NCBI RefSeq assembly: GCF_030161415.1
Contig: NZ_BSSU01000013.1
Location: 1 to 64,000, forward strand
Reading direction: 5' to 3'
DNA: 64,000 nucleotides
Source of the DNA: Thalassotalea eurytherma
GTDB taxonomy: Bacteria; Pseudomonadota; Gammaproteobacteria; Enterobacterales; Alteromonadaceae
The notes beneath the pieces are model-generated. The model made no database searches, was not told where the DNA came from, and saw only the letters and a program-made list of their open reading frames with translations. Below are positions 54,924 through 63,079 of this stretch, in pieces (position 1 is the first letter of the stretch; every line of letters begins with the position of its first letter). Position numbers and translations under genes: made by a program.

Positions 54924-54990
54924 GGCAAAAAAAAGCTCGAATAAATCGAGCTTTAAAATAAGGGAGTATAACAATGTATAAATGCGTTAA
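54924..54990 (-). repeat. array unit 5, same layout but a different stem sequence
   Basis: GGC plus eight As, stem AAAGCTCGA (54932-54940), loop ATAAA, TCGAGCTTT (54946-54954), then AAGGGAGTATAACAA. Both stem arms have changed together relative to units 1-3 (CTCATC/GATGAG to CTCGA/TCGAG), while the flanking A-tract and AGTATAACAA box are kept. The distal boundary of the unit is unclear. Confidence 0.65.
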
Positions 54991-55181
54991 TTAAGCGAGA
55001 ATAAGTAACACTTTATACGTGTGAAGCAACAACTCTTTAACGCTAATTGACAGATCAGACATCTAAAGGAATACATTCACTGTAAACTAGGAGTCATGAC
55101 ATTTTAAAAAGTTCAAATTAATTCCAAATAAATTTACTATTCTTCCATTCCTCTTAAAAAATTCGTTTATTGTAATAAGTA

Positions 55182-55206
55182 AAACATCTGTTTAAACTAA
55201 ATGTTT
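55182..55206. promoter_or_regulatory. candidate PsrA operators before psrA
   Basis: AAACATCTGTTT (55182-55193) and AAACTAAATGTTT (55194-55206) are adjacent palindromes with AAAC and GTTT arms spaced by 4 and 5 bases. Pseudomonas PsrA binds (G/C)AAAC-N2-4-GTTT(G/C), so the first fits the core well. They end 26 bp before the psrA ATG, a suitable place for autorepression. Confidence 0.6.
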
Positions 55207-55232
55207 AAAACGCAGTAAGGTAATTAAAATTA

Positions 55233-55865
55233 ATGAGTACCAAAGACAAAATCTTAGATGCAGCAGAGAAGCTTTTTTCTGACAATGGCTTTAATGGCAC
55301 GTCTTTACGTGAAATTACTAGCCTCGCAGAAGTCAATCTAGCAGCTGTTAACTATCACTTTGGATCAAAAAAAGAGCTCATTAAAGCTGTAATGTCGCGA
55401 TACATGAATGAGCTTTCACCACGCCTTATTTCAACGTTAGAAAGTGTTCAGGCTAAAGATAAACCGACACTAACCGAAGTCTTTTCTGCGTTTGTTGAAC
55501 CTTTATTGGCCTTAAATCAATTTAGAGATAATGGCACCTCAATTTTTTTACAACTTCTTGGCAGAGGTTATACCGACTCACAAGGTTTTTTACGCTGGTT
55601 TTTAACGACTAAGTATCCTCAAGTCATAGAACACTTTATTGCAGCAGTACAAAAAGCGTATCCGGAGCTTGAACCCGAAGAAATGTTTTGGCGTTTACAT
55701 TTCACCATGGGAACCGTGGTATTTACTATGTCTTCAAGTGACGCATTAATAGATATCGCCAAAAGTGATTATGAGCATAGTGTGCGTATTGAAGATGTTA
55801 TTGATAAATTGATTCCATATGTAGCTGCAGGGGTTGGTGCGCCGCTTCAAGATATTAGACAATAA
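55233..55865 (+). CDS. TetR-family regulator, PsrA type
   Basis: 210 residues. The N-terminal TetR HTH reads KDKILDAAEKLFSDNGFNGTSLREITSLAEVNLAAVNYHFGSKKELIKAVMSRYM; the NLAAVNYHFGSK wording and the FLQLLGRGYTDSQGFLRWFL / FWRLHFTMGTVVFTMS ligand-domain blocks resemble Pseudomonas PsrA. PsrA is a fatty-acid-responsive repressor of beta-oxidation genes and activator of rpoS in some species. Candidate operators lie directly upstream and before fadR. It is followed by a terminator. Confidence 0.8.
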   Translation: MSTKDKILDAAEKLFSDNGFNGTSLREITSLAEVNLAAVNYHFGSKKELIKAVMSRYMNELSPRLISTLESVQAKDKPTLTEVFSAFVEPLLALNQFRDNGTSIFLQLLGRGYTDSQGFLRWFLTTKYPQVIEHFIAAVQKAYPELEPEEMFWRLHFTMGTVVFTMSSSDALIDIAKSDYEHSVRIEDVIDKLIPYVAAGVGAPLQDIRQ

Positions 55866-55914
55866 CAGTTTATTTACTTTTGCTAATTAGGCAAAATGAC
55901 TACTTCATTATATT

Positions 55915-55938
55915 AAAGCGATATTTTATCGCTTTTTT
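55915..55938 (+). terminator. terminator after the PsrA-type regulator gene
   Basis: AAAGCGATA (55915-55923), TTT loop, TATCGCTTT (55927-55935) and a run of seven Ts ending at 55939. It is 50 bp after the stop and before nagZ, so nagZ needs its own promoter or read-through. Confidence 0.85.
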
Positions 55939-55967
55939 TACGTCAAATAATAATAGGAAAGGCCAAT

Positions 55968-56996
55968 ATGGGACCTTTAATGATCGATGTTGAAGGGCAA
56001 ACATTATCTCAAGAAGATAAAGAGCTTTTAACTCATCCTTTAGTCGGCGGCATTATTTTGTTTAGCCGCAATTATCAATCACCAATGCAAGTTGCCGAGT
56101 TAACAGCAAACATCCGTAAAGCCGCAGGCAAGCCCTTACTTATTTCTGTTGATCATGAAGGTGGAAGAGTTCAACGCTTCAGGGATCAATTTACAGCAAT
56201 CCCTGCGATGTATGATTTATGGCGATCTAGCGGCGAATCATTAAGTAACGCTAAACAATTTGCTTTTTCATGCGGCTATACCATGGCGCTTGAGGTTCTC
56301 GCTGTTGATATCGATATTAGTTTTGCTCCGGTATTAGACATCAACCATATTAGTGACGTAATAGGCAATCGAGCTTTTCATCACAAACCTGCAGAAGTAG
56401 CCGAAATAGCTGCTGCGTTTATCAAAGGAATGCACAACGCTGGCATGAAATCGACAGGCAAACATTTTCCTGGTCACGGCAGTGTAAAAGAAGACTCTCA
56501 TTTTGCATTACCGATTGACAGTCGAGATCAACAAACTATTTTTAGTCATGATATGTTGCCGTTTAAGGAACTGATCTCTCAACATCAACTTGATGCCATT
56601 ATGCCGGCACATGTAATTTACGATCAAGTCGATAAGCATGCTGTTGGTTTTTCAACATTTTGGTTACAGGAAATATTGCGTGAGAAGTTAAACTTTAACG
56701 GCGTTATTTTTAGTGACGACCTAACCATGGCGGGTGCCAAATATATCGGTGGCTATGTTGAAAGAGCTGAAGCTGCTCAAGAAGCGGGTTGCGATATGAT
56801 GTTAGTTTGTAATAATCGTGCTGCTAGTGTTGATATTATCGACAATGCAAACTTATCTCATCGTCAGGATAGTGAGCAACGACTAGCTAAGTTACAAAAA
56901 TCACCGTCACTCAACTGGTCACAAATGACGACTAACCCGCTTTGGCATCAACATCAAGAAGTAGTGAGTAAAGTCCATGAATTGGCTCAAAAGTAA
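55968..56996 (+). CDS. nagZ: beta-N-acetylhexosaminidase NagZ
   Basis: 342 residues, glycoside hydrolase family 3, cytoplasmic. It removes GlcNAc from anhydromuropeptides during peptidoglycan recycling. Visible blocks: GGIILFSRNYQSP, LLISVDHEGGRVQRFRDQFTAIP (substrate Asp/Arg), KHFPGHGSVKEDSHFALP with the catalytic His/Asp loop, and GVIFSDDLTMAGA carrying the nucleophile Asp. AGGAAAGG precedes the ATG. Its 3' end overlaps the transporter gene by 20 bp. Confidence 0.96.
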   Translation: MGPLMIDVEGQTLSQEDKELLTHPLVGGIILFSRNYQSPMQVAELTANIRKAAGKPLLISVDHEGGRVQRFRDQFTAIPAMYDLWRSSGESLSNAKQFAFSCGYTMALEVLAVDIDISFAPVLDINHISDVIGNRAFHHKPAEVAEIAAAFIKGMHNAGMKSTGKHFPGHGSVKEDSHFALPIDSRDQQTIFSHDMLPFKELISQHQLDAIMPAHVIYDQVDKHAVGFSTFWLQEILREKLNFNGVIFSDDLTMAGAKYIGGYVERAEAAQEAGCDMMLVCNNRAASVDIIDNANLSHRQDSEQRLAKLQKSPSLNWSQMTTNPLWHQHQEVVSKVHELAQK

Positions 56997-58359
56997 TAAC
57001 TTCTACATTGTTTTTGCGCCTTGTGCGGCAATTTGCTTCTATTTTCTATTAAGTTTTTCGGGGTTAGAAAGTAAGCCTTCAATCGCTGCAAGTATTACCT
57101 TATTAACGGTTATTTTATGGGTAAGTGAAGCTATCCCAATACCTGCGACTTCATTAATACCTTTCGCACTGTTGCCGTTGTTTGGCATTGTTGATCACCG
57201 CACGGTTGCATCGTCATTAGGAAGCCATGTCATTCTGTTGTTGATGGGGGCTTTTATGCTCTCAAAGGCATTAGAAAAAAGTAACGTTCATGAACGACTC
57301 GCCATCTACATGATTAACTTAGTTGGTCTATCTAGCGGCAAGCGCTTGGTGTTTGCATTTATGTTAGCGTCTGCAATTTTAAGTATGTGGATTTCGAATA
57401 CCGCTACTGCACTGATTATGCTACCCATTGCCTTAGCTATTTTAAAAAATGTTGAAGATCATCGTTTATCAATAGCGTTAGTGTTGGGTATTGCTTATGC
57501 CGCAAGTTTAGGTGGCGTTGCTACACCTATTGGTACACCACCAAATGTTATTTTTATGGCTCTATACCAAGAAACCACTGGACAAGAATTGAGCTTTTTA
57601 GCTTGGATGAAAGTCGGTGTGCCTGTTGTTATTATTTCGTTGCCGTTAATGGCTTGGTGGCTAACGCGTAATGTAAAAAGTAAACTGTCGCTATCTTTAC
57701 CTGAATTAAAGCCTTGGACTATTGCTGAGCGTCGCGTTCTATGGGTTTTTGGCCTTACCGCGCTAGCTTGGATAACACGCCAAGAGCCATTTGGTGGATG
57801 GACAGCTTTATTTGGACTAAAGGGCATTGGAGATAGTACTGTAGCGTTAACTGCCGTCGTTATTATGTTTATTGTGCCAGATGGTAAGAAAAGTCGTTTA
57901 CTCGACTGGCAAACAGCGCAAAGCATTCCGTGGGGCATGCTACTGTTATTTGCTGGTGGTATTGCAATCGCGAAAGGGTTTGTTGCTTCAGGGTTAAGTG
58001 ATTTACTCGGACAGTGGTTAACAAGTTTTGCCAATATTAATGTTTTCTTGCTCATTATTATTGTTTGTTTAGTCATCACCTATTTAACTGAAATTACAAG
58101 CAATACTGCAACGGCGACCTTGCTACTGCCAATTTTAGGTGTAACTGCTGTTTCGTTAGGTCTCGACCCATTATTGCTTATGGTGCCCGCAACCATCTGT
58201 GCTAGCTGCGCGTTTATGTTACCTGTTGCAACTGCGCCAAATGCAATTGTTTATGGCACCGGTAAAGTACAAATTAAAGAAATGGTACATGAAGGCTTTG
58301 TACTAAGTTTGATAACCGTATGCGTCGTTTCGTCGGTAAGTTATATGATGTTATCTTAG
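56977..58359 (+). CDS. SLC13/DASS-family sodium:anion symporter
   Basis: 460 residues, ~11-12 membrane helices. Two SNT motifs typical of the divalent anion:Na+ symporter family are present: WISNTATALIMLPIALAIL and EITSNTATATLLLPILG, each in a re-entrant hairpin. EAIPIPATSLIPFALLPLFG and the GVATPIGTPPNVIFMALY block also fit. It likely imports dicarboxylates or a similar anion with Na+. Substrate cannot be read from sequence. It overlaps nagZ by 20 bp, so translation may be coupled. Confidence 0.87.
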   Translation: MNWLKSNNFYIVFAPCAAICFYFLLSFSGLESKPSIAASITLLTVILWVSEAIPIPATSLIPFALLPLFGIVDHRTVASSLGSHVILLLMGAFMLSKALEKSNVHERLAIYMINLVGLSSGKRLVFAFMLASAILSMWISNTATALIMLPIALAILKNVEDHRLSIALVLGIAYAASLGGVATPIGTPPNVIFMALYQETTGQELSFLAWMKVGVPVVIISLPLMAWWLTRNVKSKLSLSLPELKPWTIAERRVLWVFGLTALAWITRQEPFGGWTALFGLKGIGDSTVALTAVVIMFIVPDGKKSRLLDWQTAQSIPWGMLLLFAGGIAIAKGFVASGLSDLLGQWLTSFANINVFLLIIIVCLVITYLTEITSNTATATLLLPILGVTAVSLGLDPLLLMVPATICASCAFMLPVATAPNAIVYGTGKVQIKEMVHEGFVLSLITVCVVSSVSYMMLS

Positions 58360-58372
58360 TGACAATTGATAG

Positions 58373-58401
58373 AAAAAAGCACGCAGATAGCGTGCTTTTT
58401 T
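58373..58401. terminator. bidirectional terminator between the DASS transporter and dsbB
   Basis: AAAAAAGCACGC (58373-58384), loop AGATA, GCGTGCTTTTTT (58390-58401). Both strands end in a T6 tract, and the genes on each side converge on it. Confidence 0.93.
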
Positions 58402-58413
58402 GTTGTTAAATAA

Positions 58414-58932
58414 CTATAAGCGCTTATAGACTTTTAGTGTACTTGCCAACACAACTAGCCAAATTAGGCTGTAGGTGGCAAAAACAATAATCATCCATTC
58501 TGGCATTGAATAACCTAAAAATTGCCAGCTGATCTTCCCGCAATCGCCGGTTGCAGCAAATATACTTGGTAACCATTCATGCAGTGGTGCCCAGCTAGGG
58601 AAATTAGGGACAACTTCACAGCTAAATAGGAAAGACATGCTGGATGTTTGCATTTCAACATGCTCTAAGGCAATGACTAACCCCCATATTGCACCAAGCC
58701 CCCAGCTTGCAAAAGCTAGTATTCTCGCGGTGATATTATCACTGCCAATAAAGCCAATAATACCTGCAAACAAAATACCGAATATTGCAACACGCTGGTA
58801 AATACACATGATGCATGGTTCTAAATTTAAAATATATTGAAAATAAAGAGCACAACCTTCAAAAACTAAAGCACTAAAAGCGAGTAATAGCCAAGCTTGT
58901 GGGTTGTTATGTAAATTAGCAAAAAATTTCAC
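58414..58932 (-). CDS. dsbB: disulfide bond formation protein DsbB
   Basis: 172 residues from a GTG with AGGAA upstream. Four membrane helices. The redox pair C40-x-x-C43 (EPCIMCIYQR) lies in the first periplasmic loop, and a second Cys pair (SCEVVPNFPSW...ATGDCG) in the second loop. DsbB reoxidises DsbA and passes electrons to quinone. It sits downstream of nhaB on the same strand but is separated by the nhaB terminator only after its own start region; the order on the minus strand is nhaB then dsbB. Confidence 0.95.
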   Translation of the reverse strand: MKFFANLHNNPQAWLLLAFSALVFEGCALYFQYILNLEPCIMCIYQRVAIFGILFAGIIGFIGSDNITARILAFASWGLGAIWGLVIALEHVEMQTSSMSFLFSCEVVPNFPSWAPLHEWLPSIFAATGDCGKISWQFLGYSMPEWMIIVFATYSLIWLVVLASTLKVYKRL

Positions 58933-58961
58933 TGTGTTTCCTGTTGTTATTATTGTCGATA

Positions 58962-58985
58962 AAAAAGCGCCCTAAGGCGCTTTTT
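58962..58985 (-). terminator. terminator after nhaB
   Basis: A-rich arm plus GCGCC (58967-58971), loop CTAA, GGCGC (58976-58980) plus five Ts. On the minus strand it ends in T6 and lies ~18 bp after the nhaB stop, just before the dsbB start, so it should separate nhaB from dsbB. Confidence 0.88.
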
Positions 58986-59003
58986 CATTATTACCAATTT
59001 TTT

Positions 59004-60596
59004 CTAGTGACTGCCAGTAGAATCTTCCATAGCTTCTGTAACTGTGTGGTGATTAATCCACCCCTTGTCATAGAAATCTTGCGTCATGGTTTCTAATTGG
59101 CCAGAAGAAATCGCTAACAAACCAACAATCGTTAATACAATTGTGTATGGGAATGCCATGATAACCATTCGGCCATAAGACAATCTAATTAATGGTGCAA
59201 GTGCTGACGTTAATAAGAATAAGAACGCTGCTTGACCATTTGGTGTAGCGACACTTGGTAAATTCGTACCTGTGTTGATTGCTACAGCAAGAAGATCGAA
59301 CTGATCACGTGTGATTTGACCCGCGAGTAATGCTTTCTTCACTTCTGTAATATACACCGTGCCAACAAATACATTGTCACTGACCATCGATAGGAAACCG
59401 TTGGCCAGGTAGAACATGACAAGTTGCATGTTGCCTTCAAAGCCTAATACCCAAGTAATAACAGGCGTAAATAGTTGTTGATCGATAATAACCGCTACAA
59501 CCGCGAAAAAGACCGCTAATAATGCTGTAAATGGCAAGGCTTCTTCAAACGCATGACCAATTTGATGTTCTTCTGTTACACCGGTAAAAGATGTTGCTAA
59601 GATGATAACTGTTAAACCAATTAAACCTACAGCAGCCAAATGCAATGCTAAGGCAACGATTAACCAAACGCCAACAACACCTTGCATAACTAACTGAACT
59701 TTATCTTGGCGTGTACGGTTTTTTGATTCTTCTTTATCAAACTTTTTAAGCACATTTAGTACGTTTGTTGGAATTTCAACACCGTAACTAAACCACTTCA
59801 GTTTCTCTAACGCGATACAAGTAATTAAACCAGCAACAAGCACAGGAAAAGTAACAGGTGACATTCGAATAGCGAACTCTACAAACTGCCAACCTGCTTG
59901 ATGGCCAATAATTAAGTTTTGTGGCTCACCTACAATCGTACACACACCACCAAGTGCAGTACCAACACCTGCATGCATTAATAAGTTTCTTAAAAATGAG
60001 CGGAATTGCTCTAAATCTTCTCTAGAAAACTCGGTTACTTCAACATCTTGCGTGTGATCGTGATCGTGATGTGTTTGTTTACCTGAAGCGACTTTATGAT
60101 AAACCGAATAAAAGCCGACCGCGACACTAATGATAACTGCGATCACAGTTAAGGCATCGAGAAAGGCTGATAGGAATGCACTAGCAAAACAAAACAGCAC
60201 AGAAACCCAAATTTTAGATTTAACATTGGTTATTATTTTGGTGAATAGAAACAGCAATAAGTTCTTCATGAAGTAGATACCTGCTACCATAAAGATCAGT
60301 AACAATAGTACTTCAATATTGATTTGGATTTCGTGCATCACTTGATAGGGGGTTGTCATACCGATCACAACCGCTTCAATCGCGAGTAAGCCACCAGGCT
60401 GCAATGGATAACATTTTAAAGCCATCGCCAGCGTAAAAATGAACTCTAATACTAATGCCCAGCCAGCAATATACGGGCTGACAAAAAAGTAAAGAATTGG
60501 GTTTAATATTAAGAAGAAAATGATCGCGTTCTTATACCATTCAGGTGAATTACCTAGAAAGTTTTTATAAAACGCATTCATAAACGATTGCTGCAT
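59004..60596 (-). CDS. nhaB: Na+/H+ antiporter NhaB
   Basis: 530 residues, ~12 membrane helices, close to the 513 of E. coli NhaB. The N-terminus ([41 protein letters not shown]) and the blocks [28 protein letters not shown] and [22 protein letters not shown] and [38 protein letters not shown] are characteristic. It exports sodium in exchange for protons. A His/Asp-rich loop ([13 protein letters not shown]) near residue ~178 may bind metal. It is divergent from fadR, as in E. coli. Confidence 0.96.
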   Translation of the reverse strand: MQQSFMNAFYKNFLGNSPEWYKNAIIFFLILNPILYFFVSPYIAGWALVLEFIFTLAMALKCYPLQPGGLLAIEAVVIGMTTPYQVMHEIQINIEVLLLLIFMVAGIYFMKNLLLFLFTKIITNVKSKIWVSVLFCFASAFLSAFLDALTVIAVIISVAVGFYSVYHKVASGKQTHHDHDHTQDVEVTEFSREDLEQFRSFLRNLLMHAGVGTALGGVCTIVGEPQNLIIGHQAGWQFVEFAIRMSPVTFPVLVAGLITCIALEKLKWFSYGVEIPTNVLNVLKKFDKEESKNRTRQDKVQLVMQGVVGVWLIVALALHLAAVGLIGLTVIILATSFTGVTEEHQIGHAFEEALPFTALLAVFFAVVAVIIDQQLFTPVITWVLGFEGNMQLVMFYLANGFLSMVSDNVFVGTVYITEVKKALLAGQITRDQFDLLAVAINTGTNLPSVATPNGQAAFLFLLTSALAPLIRLSYGRMVIMAFPYTIVLTIVGLLAISSGQLETMTQDFYDKGWINHHTVTEAMEDSTGSH

Positions 60597-60744
60597 GTTA
60601 GACCTTTCAAATTATTAGTTTTATGCAAGCCCAGATACTGAGTTTGCCTTTTGTGTTCAATATATCACACTATGTTTAGCAATTTTAATAGTAACAATGC
60701 AAAAGAACGTATCATATATGGAAAATAAGGTTAATTAGTTTTAT

Positions 60745-60756
60745 CAAACTTGTTTG
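60745..60756. promoter_or_regulatory. candidate PsrA-type operator before fadR
   Basis: CAAACTTGTTTG, extended to TCAAACTTGTTTGA (60744-60757), is a perfect palindrome that matches (G/C)AAAC-N2-4-GTTT(G/C). It is 60 bp before the fadR ATG. With psrA ~5 kb away, cross-control of the two lipid regulators is plausible. Confidence 0.5.
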
Positions 60757-60765
60757 AAAGTAATC

Positions 60766-60782
60766 TTCTGGTACAATCAGTT
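60766..60782. promoter_or_regulatory. candidate FadR operator before fadR
   Basis: TTCTGGTACAATCAGTT matches the 17-bp E. coli FadR consensus AACTGGTCGGACCAGTT at 11 positions, including both CTGGT and CAGTT arms (CTGGT exact; ATCAG for ACCAG). It is 34 bp before the ATG, so negative autoregulation by FadR is possible. Confidence 0.5.
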
Positions 60783-60816
60783 GAATTGACAAATTTAAAA
60801 GGGTTTAAAAGGCCGC

Positions 60817-61527
60817 ATGGTAATTAAAGCACATAGTCCTGCAGGTTTTGCTGAGCAGTGGATAGTTGAATCTATTTGGAATGGTGGCTTCCCGCCTGGT
60901 TCTATATTGCCAGCGGAACGCGAATTGTCTGAATTAATTGGTGTAACCCGAACAACCCTACGTGAAGTATTGCAACGTTTAGCAAGAGACGGCTGGCTAA
61001 CAATAAAACATGGAAAGCCAACAAAAGTTAACGATTTCTGGGAAACGTCAAGTTTAAACATCTTAGAAACGCTAGCGCAACTTGATCAAGACGGTATTCC
61101 AGATCTTGTTGATAACTTAATGGCTGCTCGCACTAATATTAGTGCAATATATGTGCGTGGTGCGATCAAGAATAATCCTGAGAAAACCATTGAAATCTTA
61201 AAGTCGCATGAAGAGGTTTCAGACGACGGTGACTCATTTGCAGATTTTGATTACCGCCTAAACAAAGAACTAGCAATAGCTTCAGGTAACCCTATTTATT
61301 TACTAATTTTAAATGGCTTTGCTGGTTTATATTCTCGCTTAGGTGGCTTATATTTTGCCAATCCAAAAGGTCGAGATATTTCACGTAAGTATTATCAAAA
61401 ACTGGTACAACTGGCTGAAGCTGGCGAATTTGATGATGCAGTATTCGCTGTACGTAAATATGGTATTGAGTCTGGTCGTTTATGGTTAGAGCTTAAAGAA
61501 GACGTATTGAAAGAATTAGTTGAATAA
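60817..61527 (+). CDS. fadR: fatty acid metabolism regulator FadR
   Basis: 236 residues, GntR family. The winged HTH has [80 protein letters not shown], a near-signature sequence for FadR, and an all-helical acyl-CoA-binding C-terminal domain follows. It represses fad genes and activates fab genes until long-chain acyl-CoA binds. Divergent to nhaB, as in E. coli. A terminator follows. Confidence 0.95.
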   Translation: MVIKAHSPAGFAEQWIVESIWNGGFPPGSILPAERELSELIGVTRTTLREVLQRLARDGWLTIKHGKPTKVNDFWETSSLNILETLAQLDQDGIPDLVDNLMAARTNISAIYVRGAIKNNPEKTIEILKSHEEVSDDGDSFADFDYRLNKELAIASGNPIYLLILNGFAGLYSRLGGLYFANPKGRDISRKYYQKLVQLAEAGEFDDAVFAVRKYGIESGRLWLELKEDVLKELVE

Positions 61528-61542
61528 CGCTAATTGATAAAT

Positions 61543-61569
61543 AAAAAGCGAGCTTAGCTCGCTTTTTTT
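61543..61569. terminator. bidirectional terminator between fadR and spoVR
   Basis: AAAAAGCGAGC (61543-61553), loop TTA (61554-61556), GCTCGCTTTTTTT (61557-61569). It serves convergent fadR and spoVR. The spoVR stop codon (TAA on the minus strand, 61556-61554) forms the loop itself. Confidence 0.92.
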
Positions 61570-63068
61570 GTTTCTGGCTCTGGCCATTGAGACAAAACCT
61601 TTTGTGAACCACTGTTTGATTCTTCAACAAGCTTAACGTCAAACTTCCACAAGTAATTTAAATGTTGTAAAACGTCTTTGTGATTATTAGCTAATGGCAC
61701 GTCACTTTGTGGTGTGTAGCACAGGGTAAGTGAACGATCTCCATCTACGTCTGCATCAGTTATTTGGATATTCGATTCTAAAATACTCAGGTTATACTGC
61801 TCTGAAAGCTTACTTCTTATTTCTTTATAGCCCGCCTCATTGTGAATCGCACTCACTTCCACATAACTATTGTTTTGATCATCGTGAATGTTAAAAAATT
61901 TCATGTCTCGCATTAACTTGGGTGATAGGTATTGCAATATAAAGCTCTCATCTTTGAAGTTTTCCATTGCAAAATGCACGGTTTCAAGCCAGTCAGCACC
62001 TGCTATTTCAGGAAACCATTGTTTGTCTTCTTGCGTTGGTGCCTCGCATATTCTCTTTATATCCATAAACATATTAAAACCAAGTGCATAAGGATTAATG
62101 CCGGAATAAAATTTACTGTCATAACTTGGTTGACTGACAACATTTGTGTGGTTGTGTAAGAACTCCATCATAAATTTGTCGGTTACTTTCCCTTCGTCGT
62201 ATAAGTGGTTCAAAATCGTATAGTGCCAAAAGCAAGCCCAGCCCTCATTCATCACTTGAGTCTGTTTTTGTGGATAAAAGTATTGGGAAATTTTTCTAAC
62301 AATTCTGACGAGTTCTCGTTGCCACGGGGCGAGTAATGGTGCGTTTTTCTCAATGAAATAAAGAATATTTTCTTGCGGTTCTCTGGGGAATCTATGTGCT
62401 GTTGATGCCTTGTTTTCTTTCTGCTCAGGCAAGGTACGCCACAATAAGTTTACTTGAGATTGTAAATATTCCGCGCGCTCTTCTTGCTTTTTTAGCTCTT
62501 CATCAAGTGATAATTTTTGAGGGCGTTTATATCTATCAACGCCATGATTCATTAATGCATGGCATGCATCTAAACATGTCTCAACTTCGTCTATTCCATA
62601 CTTTTGTTCACATTTGGCAACATAGTTTTTTGCAAACAGTAGATAGTCGATAATAGAGCTAGCATCAGTCCATGATTTGAATAAATAGTTATTTTTGAAA
62701 AAGGAATTGTGCCCATAACAAGCGTGCGCCATTACAAGTGCCTGCATAGTTACAGAGTTTTCTTCCATGAGATAGGCAATACAAGGATCAGAATTTATGA
62801 CAATTTCGTAGGCTAGCCCCATATAACCACGTTTATATGTCTGCTCAGTTTCAATAAATTTTTTGCCAAATGTCCAGTGGTTGTAACCAATTGGCATGCC
62901 AATACTGGCATAGGCATCCATCATTTGTTCAGCGGTGATGACCTCAATTTGATTCGGGTATGTAGATAACCGATAATGCTTTGCAACCCGTTCAATTTCA
63001 TCTTGATAGGTTTGTAATAAAGGAAATGTCCAGTCTGGACCGTCATCTAATGGGGTTGAATTAGCCAT
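61554..63068 (-). CDS. SpoVR family protein (YcgB)
   Basis: 504 residues, close to E. coli YcgB (510). Conserved blocks: DDGPDWTFPLLQTYQDEIERVA, EVITAEQMMDAYASIGMPIGYNHWTFGKKF, AHACYGHNSFFKNNYLF, MNEGWACFWHYTILNHLYDEGKVTD and NPYALGFNMFMDIKRICE. The function outside spore formers is not known; co-occurrence with yeaG and yeaH suggests a stress or stationary-phase role. GGAG lies before the ATG and yeaH is 11 bp upstream, so the two form one operon. Confidence 0.93.
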   Translation of the reverse strand: MANSTPLDDGPDWTFPLLQTYQDEIERVAKHYRLSTYPNQIEVITAEQMMDAYASIGMPIGYNHWTFGKKFIETEQTYKRGYMGLAYEIVINSDPCIAYLMEENSVTMQALVMAHACYGHNSFFKNNYLFKSWTDASSIIDYLLFAKNYVAKCEQKYGIDEVETCLDACHALMNHGVDRYKRPQKLSLDEELKKQEERAEYLQSQVNLLWRTLPEQKENKASTAHRFPREPQENILYFIEKNAPLLAPWQRELVRIVRKISQYFYPQKQTQVMNEGWACFWHYTILNHLYDEGKVTDKFMMEFLHNHTNVVSQPSYDSKFYSGINPYALGFNMFMDIKRICEAPTQEDKQWFPEIAGADWLETVHFAMENFKDESFILQYLSPKLMRDMKFFNIHDDQNNSYVEVSAIHNEAGYKEIRSKLSEQYNLSILESNIQITDADVDGDRSLTLCYTPQSDVPLANNHKDVLQHLNYLWKFDVKLVEESNSGSQKVLSQWPEPETKKAS

Positions 63069-63079
63069 GATCAGTCTCC

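Larger units (their letters stand above)
54139..55232. other. 1.1-kb intergenic region with tandem hairpin units
   Basis: No convincing protein-coding gene is seen on either strand. It separates the minus-strand M2 peptidase gene from plus-strand psrA. Bases 54215-~54990 hold five tandem units (listed separately); 54991-55180 is AT-rich with one TTGACA-containing segment (55047-55052) that resembles the end of units 1 and 2; 55182-55206 holds likely PsrA operators. Confidence 0.8.
60597..60816. other. nhaB-fadR divergent promoter region
   Basis: 220 bp without coding potential. It holds two operator-like palindromes close to fadR (60745-60756 and 60766-60782, listed separately). Promoter boxes for either gene were not assigned with confidence. 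Confidence 0.6.

Noticed and set aside
54215-54990. CRISPR array or integron attC array
   Set aside because: Units are 160-210 bp without short uniform repeats and unique spacers, no cas or integrase gene is nearby, and no RYYYAAC/GTTRRRY core sites with gene cassettes are seen.
57495-58079. A 194-residue minus-strand frame inside the DASS transporter gene
   Set aside because: It is antisense to a well-conserved transporter; composition reflects the hydrophobic codons of the real gene.
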